Source: CAITSH01 sp025356665 | GTDB taxonomy: Bacteria > Pseudomonadota > Gammaproteobacteria > Burkholderiales > SG8-39 | NCBI GenBank assembly: GCA_025356665.1 | Contig: JANXRV010000097.1 | Span: 1-64,000, forward strand | Direction of reading: 5' to 3' | Length of the DNA stretch: 64,000 bases | In this document: positions 7,886-15,966 of the stretch, piece by piece | How the letters are laid out: each line of letters begins with the position of its first letter | Position numbering within the stretch: position 1 is the stretch's first letter | Program-made: the position numbers and the translations under genes | The notes under the pieces: model-generated | Seen by the model: only the letters and a program-made list of their open reading frames with translations | Told to the model about the DNA's origin: nothing | Databases searched by the model: none

Positions 7886-9192
7886 GACTTGCCCTTTGCA
7901 CCCGTGGCGTTCGGCGCCGCTTTTTCTGCCTTGTCTGCCTTGCCCGCCTTGTCTGCCTTGCCGGCCTTATCGGCCTTATCTGCATCGGGCTTGTCCGCCA
8001 CCACCTCGACCTGGTCGCCATCGGCAAGCGAATCGGAAGGATTGAGCACGACCCTGTCCTTGCCACCGACACCTTCGAGCACCTCGACACGCTCGCCGTA
8101 GTTGCGGCCGATCTTGACCAGGCGCAGCTTGATGCGGCCGCTGTCGTCCACCGTCGCGACGCGCATGCCATCAGAGCGGAATATCAGCGTGTTGGTCGAC
8201 ATGGTCAGCGCCAGGCCACCGACGGCAATCGGCAGTGACACCTGCACATACGCGCCGGGCAGCAACTCACCCTCGCGATTGGGCAGGCTGATTTCGATCT
8301 GCATCGAGCGCGTTGCGGCGTCGATTGATGCCGCGGTGCGCGCCACCTCGCCGCCAAAGCTCCTGCCGCGCAGCTCGGCCTGCGTCACCGTGACCTTCTG
8401 GCCCGCCTTGATGAGATGCGCGTACGACTGCGGCACGTTGACGTAAATGCGCAAGGGGTCGGTCTGGGTGAGCAGGAACAGCGTGCGCCCGGTGCCGCCG
8501 CCGGCGTCAACAAGGTCGCCCGTATCAACGCCGCGGCGCGTGATCACGCCGGCAAAGGGCGCCGTAACGCGTTTGAAGCCCTCGAGCTGGCGCAGGCGCT
8601 CGACGTTGGCGTCGGCCGCGGCGAGACTGGCCTTGGCCTGCGCTTCACCGCTGCGCCGCTCGTCGAGCTCCTGCTGCGACACGGCATCGCGCTTGCGCAG
8701 CGCCTCCCAGCGTTCCATGCTGCTTTTGGCCAGCGCAAGGCTTTGCGCCGCCTGCTCGCGCGCCGCGATGCCCTGCGACAACTGCTGGTCCACCTCCGGG
8801 GCGTCGATCTCAGCCAGCAGCTCGCCCTTGGCGACGCGGCTGCCGATGTCCTTGTACCAGCGCTTGAGATAGCCGCTGGTGCGCGCCGAAATGGGCGACT
8901 GCACATAGCCTTGCAGCGTACCGGGCAGCACCAGGCTTTGCGCGGCGCTGCCCGCACCCGGCTGGGTGACCTTGACGTATTGCTTGGCGCGTTCGGCCGT
9001 GCCTTTTTCCAGGGTCTGTGCATTGGCCGCGCGGCTGATCACCGTGCGGCCGGCTCCGGCGGCGAGCAGGAGAATGAGCACGAACATTGCCATCTTCGCG
9101 CGCCGGATGATGTGGCGGCGCTTGATAAGTTCTTCCCCGGGGGCCGCATCGATCACGTGTATGCCCAGTTCGTTGTGACGTTGTTCAGACAT
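7882..9192 (-). CDS. RND efflux periplasmic adaptor (membrane fusion protein)
   Basis: 436 residues from MSEQRHNELG; GGAG lies 10 bases upstream of this ATG, and longer in-frame starts run back into the permease gene. One N-terminal membrane anchor (MAMFVLILLLAAGAG) is followed by a lipoyl/hairpin/beta-barrel order: PISARTSGYLKRWY, a coiled-coil region (EQAAQSLALAKSSMERWEALRKRD is its core), then APFAGVITRRGVDTGDLV. The C-terminus ends in a Lys-Ala-Asp-rich tail encoded by a 9-nt repeat, beyond the conserved domains. The tail is probably disordered. It is the second gene of the pump operon. Confidence 0.92.
   Translation of the reverse strand: MSEQRHNELGIHVIDAAPGEELIKRRHIIRRAKMAMFVLILLLAAGAGRTVISRAANAQTLEKGTAERAKQYVKVTQPGAGSAAQSLVLPGTLQGYVQSPISARTSGYLKRWYKDIGSRVAKGELLAEIDAPEVDQQLSQGIAAREQAAQSLALAKSSMERWEALRKRDAVSQQELDERRSGEAQAKASLAAADANVERLRQLEGFKRVTAPFAGVITRRGVDTGDLVDAGGGTGRTLFLLTQTDPLRIYVNVPQSYAHLIKAGQKVTVTQAELRGRSFGGEVARTAASIDAATRSMQIEISLPNREGELLPGAYVQVSLPIAVGGLALTMSTNTLIFRSDGMRVATVDDSGRIKLRLVKIGRNYGERVEVLEGVGGKDRVVLNPSDSLADGDQVEVVADKPDADKADKAGKADKAGKADKAEKAAPNATGAKGKS
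7926..7979. repeat. 9-nt tandem repeat, 6 units, in the tail of the adaptor gene
   Basis: Six adjacent 9-base units of the type C(T/C/G)GCCTT(G/A)(T/C) encode the K-A-D-K-A-G tail of the periplasmic adaptor. The period is a multiple of three, so copy number can change without a frameshift. Confidence 0.85.
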
Positions 9193-9196
9193 TGCC

Positions 9197-12100
9197 TCAG
9201 CTCTCCTGCGGGGTGACTGGTTGGATATTTTGTTTCGCGGCCCTGAGCTCGTCGCGCCGCGCCAGCCACTGATGGACTGAGGCGAACACCACGGGCACAA
9301 AAAACAGCGTCGAGAAGGTGGCAAACAGCAGGCCGCCGATGACGGCGCGGCCAAGCGGTGCGTTCTGCTCGGCGCCCTCGCCTATGCCAAGGGCCATGGG
9401 GATCATGCCGATGATCATGGCCAGCGCGGTCATCAGCACCGGCCGCATGCGCGTGGCACCTGCCTCGAGCGCCGCCGACAGCGGCGGCACGCCCTCTGCC
9501 TTGCGGTCAAGGGCGAATGAGATGAGCAAGATACTGTTGGCCGTGGCAACGCCCATGGTCATGATGGCGCCGGTGAGCGCCGGCACGCTCAGCGTGGTGC
9601 CGGTGATGAACAGCATCCAGGCGATGCCGGCCAGCGCCGCGGGCAGCGCAGCGACGATCACCGCGGCGTCGATCCAGGACTGGAAGTTCACCACCACCAG
9701 CAGGTAGACCAGCGCGATGGCCATGGCCAGGCCGACGATAAGGCCGGTGAAGGACGCCTGCATGGTTTGCACCTGGCCGCGAATGACCAGTTGGCTGCCG
9801 CGCGGCAGCTTGGTGCGGATCTTGTCGACATGCTGCTGCACCTGCCCGGCAACATTCGCCAGATCGGTGCCCTGCACGCTAACATACACGTCCACCGCCG
9901 GTGAAATGTTGTAGCGCGACACGACGGCAAGGCTGGAACTGGGCGTGGCCTCGACCAGGTTGCCAAGCAGCTGCGAGTTGTTGCCCGCCTGCGCGCCCCC
10001 CGCCCCGACCGGGATGTTGAGCAGCGCGTCGAGCGAATCAACGCGGTATTGCGGCGTCTGGATGGCGAGGTTGTAGACCACGCCGTTTTGCGGATTGAGC
10101 CAGAACGCCGGCGAAGTCTGCGTGCTGCCCGACAGCGCCACGAGCACGTTCTGCCCGACGTTGAAGGCCGACAGGCCGACCTGTTGCAGGCGCGTGCGGT
10201 CCATTTGCAGGTTCACCGCCGGATTATCAAGGCGCTGGTGCACGTGAACGTCGACCGCGCCCGGAATGGTTTTCAGCGACTTGGTCAGTTCGGCCGCGAG
10301 CTCGGCGTTCTTCACCATGTTCGGGCCGGTGAACTGCACGTCAATGGCGGCGGGCAGGCCGAAGTTCAAAATCTGCGTGACGATGTCCGCCGGCTGGAAA
10401 AAGAACTCGATGCCGGGAAAACGTTTGGGCAGTTCGGCGCGCAGCAGCGTGACGAACTCCTCGGTCGGCCGGTGGCCCTTGCGCAGCGACATCAGGATTT
10501 CGCCGTCAAAGGTGCCGATGGTGCCGGCGTTGCTGTAAGACAGGTTGATGCCGCTATTGGGCATGCCGATGTTGTCGAGGATGGTCTCGAGCTCGGTGGC
10601 CGGGATCATCTCGCGTATCGCCACCTCGACCTGGTCGGCCAGTCGCGCCGTCTCCTCGATGCGCGTGCCGGTGGCGGCGCGCATGTGCAACCTGATCTGG
10701 CCGGCATCCACGCTGGGGAAAAAGTCGCGCCCCAGCACCGGGTAGAGCAGGCAGGACAACAGGCAAAACGCAAGAAACAGCCCGGAGAACAGGCCCCGCC
10801 TGGCCAGCAACACCGACAGCAGCAGCGTGTAGGCGCGGCGCACATGCTCAAACTGCTGGTCAAAGGCGCGATAAAGCCGCTGCAGCAGGCCGGGCTTGGC
10901 ATTGCCGGCCGCCGCGGCGGCGGTCCCATGCCCGGCCATGAGCAGCATCACCAGCGTTGGCACCAGTGTCCGCGACAGGATGTAAGAGGCGATCATGGCA
11001 AACACCACCGCCTCGGCCATCGGCACGAAAAGGTAGCGCGCGACACCCGACAGGAAAAACATCGGCACGAACACGATACAGATGCACACCGTCGACACGA
11101 ACACCGGCACGCCGATCTCGCCGGCGCCCACCAGGATGGCCTGCTTGAGCTCGACTCCGAGGTGCAGGTGGCGTTCGATGTTCTCAATGGTGACGATGGC
11201 CTGGTCGACCAGGATACCCACCGACAGCGCCAGCCCGCCCAGGGTCATCAGATTGAGCGACTCGCCCAGGATCTGCAGCACGATGATGGAGGCGAGGATG
11301 GACAGCGGGATGGTCAGCGCGATGATCACCGTGCTGCGCCAGTTGCCCAGGAACAGCAACACCATGGCCGCGGTGAGGCCGGCCGCGATCAGCGCCTCGA
11401 CGATCACGCCCTCGACGGCGGCCTTGACGAACACCGACTGGTCAAACAGCGGCGAGACCTTGACGTCCGGTGGCAGGATTTCGCTGGCGCGCGGCAGCAT
11501 CGCTCGCAGGTTGGCGACGATATCGAGCGTCGAGGCGCCGCCGTTCTTCAGAATGGACAGCAGCACGCCGCGCTCGCCATCCTGGCGCACCACGTTGGTC
11601 TGCGGTGAGAAACCGTCGCGCACCTGCGCCACGTCGCGAAGGTAGATGGTGGCGCCACCGGCGGTGCGCACCGGCAGGTCGTTGAGGCCGCCGACCTCGT
11701 TGGTCGAGCCGTTGAGCTTGATGCTGTATTCGGTACTGCCGAACTTGGCCGTGCCCGATGGCAGGATCAGGTTCTGCGTGTTGACGGCGTTGACCACGTC
11801 CGCGGGCGCGAGATTGCGCGCCTGCATCGCCTGCAGGTCGAGGTCGACCGAGATCAGGCGGATCTTGCCGCCATACGGGAAGGGAATGGCGACGCCGGGG
11901 ATGGTGATGAGTTGCGGTCGCAACTGGTTGACCGCGGCGTCAAACACCGACTGCTCGGGCAGCGTCGGGCTGGACAAGGCCAGCTGCATCACCGGGATGC
12001 TCGAGGCCGAGTACTTGATCACCAGCGGCGGCGTGATGCCGGGCGGCAACTGCCGCACCTGCGTCTGCACCGAGGCCACCACCTGGGCGATGGCGGTCTG

Positions 12101-12469
12101 GATGTTAGCCGTCGGCTGGAAGAACACCTTGATGACGGTGATGCCGGCGAGCGACTGCGACTCGATGTGCTCGATGTCGCTGACCGTGGTGGTGAGGCCG
12201 CGCTCGGTCTGGCCGGCGATGCGCTGGCCCATCTCCTGGGCCGACAGGCCGTTGTAGCTCCAGATGACGCTGATTACCGGGATGTTGATCTCGGGGAAGA
12301 TGTCCGTCGCCATGTTGCGCAGCGCAAAAGGCGTCGCCAGCACGATCAGCATCGCCATGACGATGAAGGTGTAGGGACGCCGCAGCGCCAGCGCCACCAT
12401 GGACATCGCGCTCTCGGCGGGTGCCGGCGCTTTATTGTGGGAAGCAGGAGTGGGCGTCGTCATGGGCAA
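9197..12469 (-). CDS. RND-family efflux permease (HAE1-like) with altered proton-relay residues
   Basis: A 1090-residue inner membrane transporter, first gene of the pump operon. TM1 starts at ~33 (YTFIVMAMLIVLA), the periplasmic start MATDIFPEINIPVISV is standard, and large porter loops separate two six-helix bundles. In TM4 the usual Asp-Asp pair is Asp422-Gln423 (GILVDQAIVTIEN). In TM10 the position of AcrB Lys940 is Ala977 (GVATANSILLISF). Proton coupling may therefore use other residues, as in some related clades. Drug, solvent or metabolite export are all possible. Confidence 0.93.
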   Translation of the reverse strand: MPMTTPTPASHNKAPAPAESAMSMVALALRRPYTFIVMAMLIVLATPFALRNMATDIFPEINIPVISVIWSYNGLSAQEMGQRIAGQTERGLTTTVSDIEHIESQSLAGITVIKVFFQPTANIQTAIAQVVASVQTQVRQLPPGITPPLVIKYSASSIPVMQLALSSPTLPEQSVFDAAVNQLRPQLITIPGVAIPFPYGGKIRLISVDLDLQAMQARNLAPADVVNAVNTQNLILPSGTAKFGSTEYSIKLNGSTNEVGGLNDLPVRTAGGATIYLRDVAQVRDGFSPQTNVVRQDGERGVLLSILKNGGASTLDIVANLRAMLPRASEILPPDVKVSPLFDQSVFVKAAVEGVIVEALIAAGLTAAMVLLFLGNWRSTVIIALTIPLSILASIIVLQILGESLNLMTLGGLALSVGILVDQAIVTIENIERHLHLGVELKQAILVGAGEIGVPVFVSTVCICIVFVPMFFLSGVARYLFVPMAEAVVFAMIASYILSRTLVPTLVMLLMAGHGTAAAAAGNAKPGLLQRLYRAFDQQFEHVRRAYTLLLSVLLARRGLFSGLFLAFCLLSCLLYPVLGRDFFPSVDAGQIRLHMRAATGTRIEETARLADQVEVAIREMIPATELETILDNIGMPNSGINLSYSNAGTIGTFDGEILMSLRKGHRPTEEFVTLLRAELPKRFPGIEFFFQPADIVTQILNFGLPAAIDVQFTGPNMVKNAELAAELTKSLKTIPGAVDVHVHQRLDNPAVNLQMDRTRLQQVGLSAFNVGQNVLVALSGSTQTSPAFWLNPQNGVVYNLAIQTPQYRVDSLDALLNIPVGAGGAQAGNNSQLLGNLVEATPSSSLAVVSRYNISPAVDVYVSVQGTDLANVAGQVQQHVDKIRTKLPRGSQLVIRGQVQTMQASFTGLIVGLAMAIALVYLLVVVNFQSWIDAAVIVAALPAALAGIAWMLFITGTTLSVPALTGAIMTMGVATANSILLISFALDRKAEGVPPLSAALEAGATRMRPVLMTALAMIIGMIPMALGIGEGAEQNAPLGRAVIGGLLFATFSTLFFVPVVFASVHQWLARRDELRAAKQNIQPVTPQES

Positions 12470-12692
12470 TGGCTTTGATCGATAACAGCGTCATTCGTGG
12501 TCTCGCACAGACAGGCTGCGACATGGAAGCGGCGTGCCGGGGCATGCGGATTGATACGGGATACTGCGGGGTTCTGCGGACTACACACATGCGAATAAAG
12601 CCACTTGGGAGGAACCCTGCCCGCAGCGAGGGCTAAATGTACTTTGTCATACGACAAGAGGCAAATCCTTCTGCGCGCTTCTGTCTGCCCCC

Positions 12693-12710
12693 GGGTTCGG
12701 GTTCGGGTTC
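12693..12710. repeat. 6-nt tandem repeat GGGTTC, 3 units
   Basis: Three perfect GGGTTC units lie in the intergenic region upstream of the pump operon. Confidence 0.85.
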
Positions 12711-12764
12711 GGGGCCAAAAGGCGTGGCGAAGCGCGCGACCCGCACCCCACTCGCCGTGGTATA

Positions 12765-12801
12765 TGGCTGGAAACCCGCATCTGGCGCGGCTTTTCAGCC
12801 A
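12765..12801. repeat. REP-like palindrome, copy 2
   Basis: TGGCTGGAAACCCGC and GCGGCTTTTCAGCCA are near-complementary arms around a short loop. The copy lies just downstream of the RidA-Bug chimera (which ends at 12831 on the minus strand). It shares arms with copies at 6334, 17036 and 39506. Confidence 0.8.
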
Positions 12802-12830
12802 TCTTCATGCGCGATTGACGGCGCGCAGGC

Positions 12831-13681
12831 CTACTCCAGCTTGATCCACGCCTGCTTGATGAACGTGCACCAGACCTGCAGCTCGGATTTGGCCAGCACG
12901 ACAAGGAGTTTGGCGTTAAGTTTTGTAACGATCTCACGCGGCGTGCCGGCCGGCGCGTCGCGCAAGTCGGTGATCGACACATCGGCGTTGATCACGCGCG
13001 CGAGCGCGGACCCGGCGCCCTCCAATGCGGGGATCAATTTCTTTTTCAGCAGGTAATCGAGTTCAAGCTGGATGCGGTTGCCCTTCCACAAATGGCCATC
13101 GGGGACTTTGGCTTCGGGCGCGATGCCGCCCAGGTCGCCTTTGCCGTGAGCGGCCATCAGGCCGGCGACAAACACAAAGCCGCCGCCCTTCATCACCGGC
13201 ACGAACGACGAGGTCGCGGGCAGGTCCAGGCCTGCGGGAAAAATCGGTGTGAGCGTCGGCCCGCCCGCGGCGATGCCCACCAGATTCATGCTCACGCCGG
13301 CATCGGGTAGCAGCAAGGCCGACTCGAGCACCAAGGTACTGGGCGGGATGTGGGTGCCGCAGGCGAGGCGCCGCATCTCATGGAAAAACGGCATGGCGCG
13401 GCAGTCGCACAGAAACTGGTCGGCGCGCACCGTGCGCCCGATGTCGCTGCCGCCCGCCCGCAGCACCGCACGCGCGCGCTCCCAAAACGAACGGAACTGC
13501 AGCGTCCATCCAGGCTCACCAGTGAGCCCCTGCGCCGGCGGGCCAATGCGCGTGGGCATCAGCCCGGAGGCAAACACCCAGTGCCTGGCGCGCGCGCCGC
13601 CGGCGAGTGTCAGTGGCGGGGTGGTGGGGTGGCGGCGTTCACCGCATACGGGAGCAGCGCTTTGACGGTGCTTTGAGTCAT
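12831..13681 (-). pseudogene. Tandem RidA/YjgF-family gene, frameshifted near the start and fused to a Bug/TctC tail
   Basis: From ATG at 13681 the frame reads MTQSTVKALLPYAVNAATPP and then hits a stop. A one-base shift in the C/G tract at about 13605-13635 joins it to PPLTLAGGARARHWVFASGLMPTR and a ~240-residue frame. That frame looks like two RidA-like domains: ASGLMPTRIGPPAQG... and FVPVMKGGGFVFVAGLMAAHG...ALARVINADVSITDLRDAP. The last ~40 residues (AGTPREIVTKLNAKLL...FIKQAWIKLE) instead match the C-terminus of Bug receptors. The second RidA domain is thus truncated and replaced. Probably decayed, though the shift could be a sequencing error. Confidence 0.7.
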
Positions 13682-13706
13682 GGTGTGCCTACTTTTCTGT
13701 TTTCAG

Positions 13707-13742
13707 GAACTGCATGAACAGTACGAACCGTGCGAACAGCCC
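13707..13742. repeat. 9-nt tandem repeat, 4 units, between the amidase and the RidA pseudogene
   Basis: Units GAACTGCAT, GAACAGTAC, GAACCGTGC and GAACAGCCC follow each other without gaps in the leader of the RidA-type gene. The GAAC core is kept in each unit. Confidence 0.65.
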
Positions 13743-13763
13743 GGGGCGCGCGGCTGGCGCAGC

Positions 13764-14753
13764 TCACCCGCGTTTTACCAGCTCCTTGGCGATCATGGCG
13801 TGAACGCCCTTGACGTTATTCACCGTCTGCGTGATGTGCAGGTCTACAACAAAGCTGGCGAACTGGTAGGCCTCGGCGCGCGATATGCCAATGCGCGACG
13901 CAATAAAATCGACCATTTGCGACAACGCCTGCTCGACCGCGTCATCGAGGTCGGTATGCAGGCCCATGGTGATGTAATGCGTGGGCGATTCGGCGAAGGG
14001 CAGTTTCGAGCTGATGTCCTTGCGCACGATAAAATCGAACACGCCTGTCAGCGCCGTTTCGATCGCCGTGCCGCAAACCTCGCCGTCGCCTTGCGCCGCG
14101 TGGCCGTCGCCGGTGGAGAACAGCGCGCCCTCGGTCCATACCGGTAGGTAAATAACACTCCCGGCCACCAGTTCCTTGTTATCGATGTTGCCGCCGAATT
14201 CGCGCGGCTCCTTGGAGTTCTGCCTGCCAAACTCGGGCCGCGGCGCCACCGCAAGCTGGCCGAAAAACGGCCGTATGGGAATCTCCTGCTTCCAGGGCAT
14301 TGTGGCGGTCATGCGATCTGCGTTGAGGCGCACATGCATGCGGCGGAAATACGGAAACTCCGAGGGCAGCGTGCCCATCAGCGCGCGAAAAATATTCCAG
14401 CCCCAGTCCTGGCGCAAACGAATCTCCTGGATGCGCACCTCGAGCATGTCGCCCGGCTTCGCCCCCTCGACATAGACCGGGCCGGTGAGGATGTGATTAC
14501 CCGAGCCCTTTGCCAGCCTTGCGTGAATTTCAAGGTGATCGGGCAGCAATTCAAAGCCCAGGTCCTTTGCCGGCAGGTCTTCGGGGCCGCCTGAAACGCA
14601 ATCTATGGTGACACGGTCGCCCGAGCGCACCTGCAACACCGGCTTGAGGGCCGCGTCGAAAAAACCCCAATGCGCCGTTTCGGGCGTGCAGCGCAGATGG
14701 TGGTGGGTGGCGTTTGCGGTGAGCGAAACGGACGGGTCGGCGGCTTTATTCAT
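13764..14753 (-). CDS. Acetamidase/formamidase family protein
   Basis: A 329-residue FmdA/AmdA-family hydrolase expected to release ammonia from a small amide. Family landmarks: HWGFFDAALKPVLQVRSGDRVTIDCVSG near the start, HILTGPVYVEGAKPGDMLEV in the middle, and STGDGHAAQGDGEVCGTAIE, which carries the metal-binding and catalytic region. Length fits the shorter branch of the family. It lies 18 bp after the deacetylase-family gene and before the RidA-type gene on the same strand, suggesting one operon acting on one nitrogen compound. The substrate is unknown. Confidence 0.88.
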   Translation of the reverse strand: MNKAADPSVSLTANATHHHLRCTPETAHWGFFDAALKPVLQVRSGDRVTIDCVSGGPEDLPAKDLGFELLPDHLEIHARLAKGSGNHILTGPVYVEGAKPGDMLEVRIQEIRLRQDWGWNIFRALMGTLPSEFPYFRRMHVRLNADRMTATMPWKQEIPIRPFFGQLAVAPRPEFGRQNSKEPREFGGNIDNKELVAGSVIYLPVWTEGALFSTGDGHAAQGDGEVCGTAIETALTGVFDFIVRKDISSKLPFAESPTHYITMGLHTDLDDAVEQALSQMVDFIASRIGISRAEAYQFASFVVDLHITQTVNNVKGVHAMIAKELVKRG

Positions 14754-14771
14754 GTTGGACTCCTTGGCAAT

Positions 14772-15674
14772 CTAGGCGGCGGGAACGATGCCCGGCTCTA
14801 GGGAAAGGCAATGCCCGGCGATCTTGCCCGCGGTGGTGAACCAGACACGGTCGGCGAGCTTGTGGTTGACGCAATGAGTAATGGCCTGCTTGATCGGCCG
14901 GAAACGGAACGGCTGACCGGCGATAAAGCCGTGCATGGAAAGCGCGAACACCAGCGGCCTGGCAGCCGACTCCTCGACCATTTCCTCGAACTGGTCGACG
15001 ATCATGTCGGCGAACTCGCGGCCGGTGTGGTCGCGCCCCACCTGGTGGCCGGCATCGTTCTGCTCAAGTGGATAAGGCACCGAAAGAATCGGACCGGAGC
15101 GCGTGCGCATCCACACCGGCTGGTCGTCTAGCGGCCAGTCGAGGTTGTGGGTGTAGCCGGCCTCCTTCAGCAAATCGGGTGTCACGCCCGATTCGGCCGC
15201 CGCCGGCCCCATCCAGCCGGTGGGCCGCTTGCCGAAGTGTTTGGCGATGGTCGCACTGCAATCTTCAATCAGCCGTGCCTCGTCGGTCTCCCACATCCCG
15301 CGCGCGCTCTCGGCGTTGGTGCGCCCGTGTCCGATGACATCGTCGCCGCGCTGCTTGATGCGCGCGATGATCTCCGGGTAGTGCTCACACACCTCGCCAT
15401 TGAGCAGTATCGATGCGGGCAGCTTGAGTTCGTCGAGCATGCGAAATAGCCGCCAATTGCCGACGCGGTTGCCGTAATCGCGCCAGGCCCAGTTACGCTG
15501 CGTCTGCGGACCGCCGCGCACACACGGGTCGATGCCGATGCCGGCGCCAAAGGCGAAGTGCTCGATGTTCAGCGCGATGTAAAACGCGAGGCGTTTGCCG
15601 CCCGGCCACGAATAGTCCTTGCGCGTTTCGATGGCCGAATAGTCGTAGCGGTTATGCGACGGGAGTTTGAGCAT
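14772..15674 (-). CDS. Polysaccharide deacetylase (NodB-homology) family hydrolase, PuuE-allantoinase-like
   Basis: About 300 residues from MLKLPSHNRYDYS; a longer in-frame start adds 13 unlikely residues. The start RYDYSAIETRKDYSWPGGKRLAFYIALNIEHF and the later DVIGHGRTNAES and GWMGPAAAESG segments resemble the NodB-type branch that includes cofactor-light allantoinases and related amidohydrolases rather than peptidoglycan deacetylases. There is no signal peptide, so it is cytoplasmic. Next to an acetamidase/formamidase and a RidA-type gene, a role in opening a cyclic amide is plausible, but this is inference. Confidence 0.82.
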   Translation of the reverse strand: MLKLPSHNRYDYSAIETRKDYSWPGGKRLAFYIALNIEHFAFGAGIGIDPCVRGGPQTQRNWAWRDYGNRVGNWRLFRMLDELKLPASILLNGEVCEHYPEIIARIKQRGDDVIGHGRTNAESARGMWETDEARLIEDCSATIAKHFGKRPTGWMGPAAAESGVTPDLLKEAGYTHNLDWPLDDQPVWMRTRSGPILSVPYPLEQNDAGHQVGRDHTGREFADMIVDQFEEMVEESAARPLVFALSMHGFIAGQPFRFRPIKQAITHCVNHKLADRVWFTTAGKIAGHCLSLEPGIVPAA

Positions 15675-15761
15675 GGTCGTCTTCCGGGTGTTAAATATTG
15701 AAATGTGGGTCACGCCGAAAATGCTACGTCCGGCATTTGAATCTATAAACTACGTTTCGTG

Positions 15762-15824
15762 GATTGTGGCTTGTTGATTGTTGATTGTGGCTTGTTGATT
15801 GTGGCTCGTTCATTGTTGATTGTG
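15762..15824. repeat. 7-nt tandem repeat, 9 units, in a divergent intergenic region
   Basis: Nine gapless 7-base units, variants of GATTGTG/GCTTGTT/GATTGTT, occupy 63 bases between the deacetylase-family gene (minus) and the NMT1-type receptor (plus). They lie between the two expected promoter regions. Confidence 0.9.
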
Positions 15825-15966
15825 ACGCACTTCAGAGCGCCGAGGCAATTTGGCCCGTGACCAAAAACAGGGCGGGACGCACTTTTGCGGTGCGGCAAAG
15901 TTAATTCATCTACTCATAGTAATATATTGTCGTTTGATACACATTAAAACTCAACCGGGAGATCCC

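Larger units (their letters stand above)
12470..12830. other. Intergenic region upstream of the efflux operon
   Basis: No gene is supported here. The region must contain the promoter of the minus-strand pump operon near 12470-12600, but I see no clear -35/-10 pair or operator palindrome. It holds a GGGTTC triplet repeat (12693-12710) and REP-like copy 2 (12765-12801). Confidence 0.5.

Noticed and set aside
10049..11608. Long open frame (519 codons) opposite the RND permease gene
   Set aside because: The opposite strand encodes a full-length permease with conserved motifs. This frame has no recognisable domain and is typical of antisense frames in GC-rich DNA.
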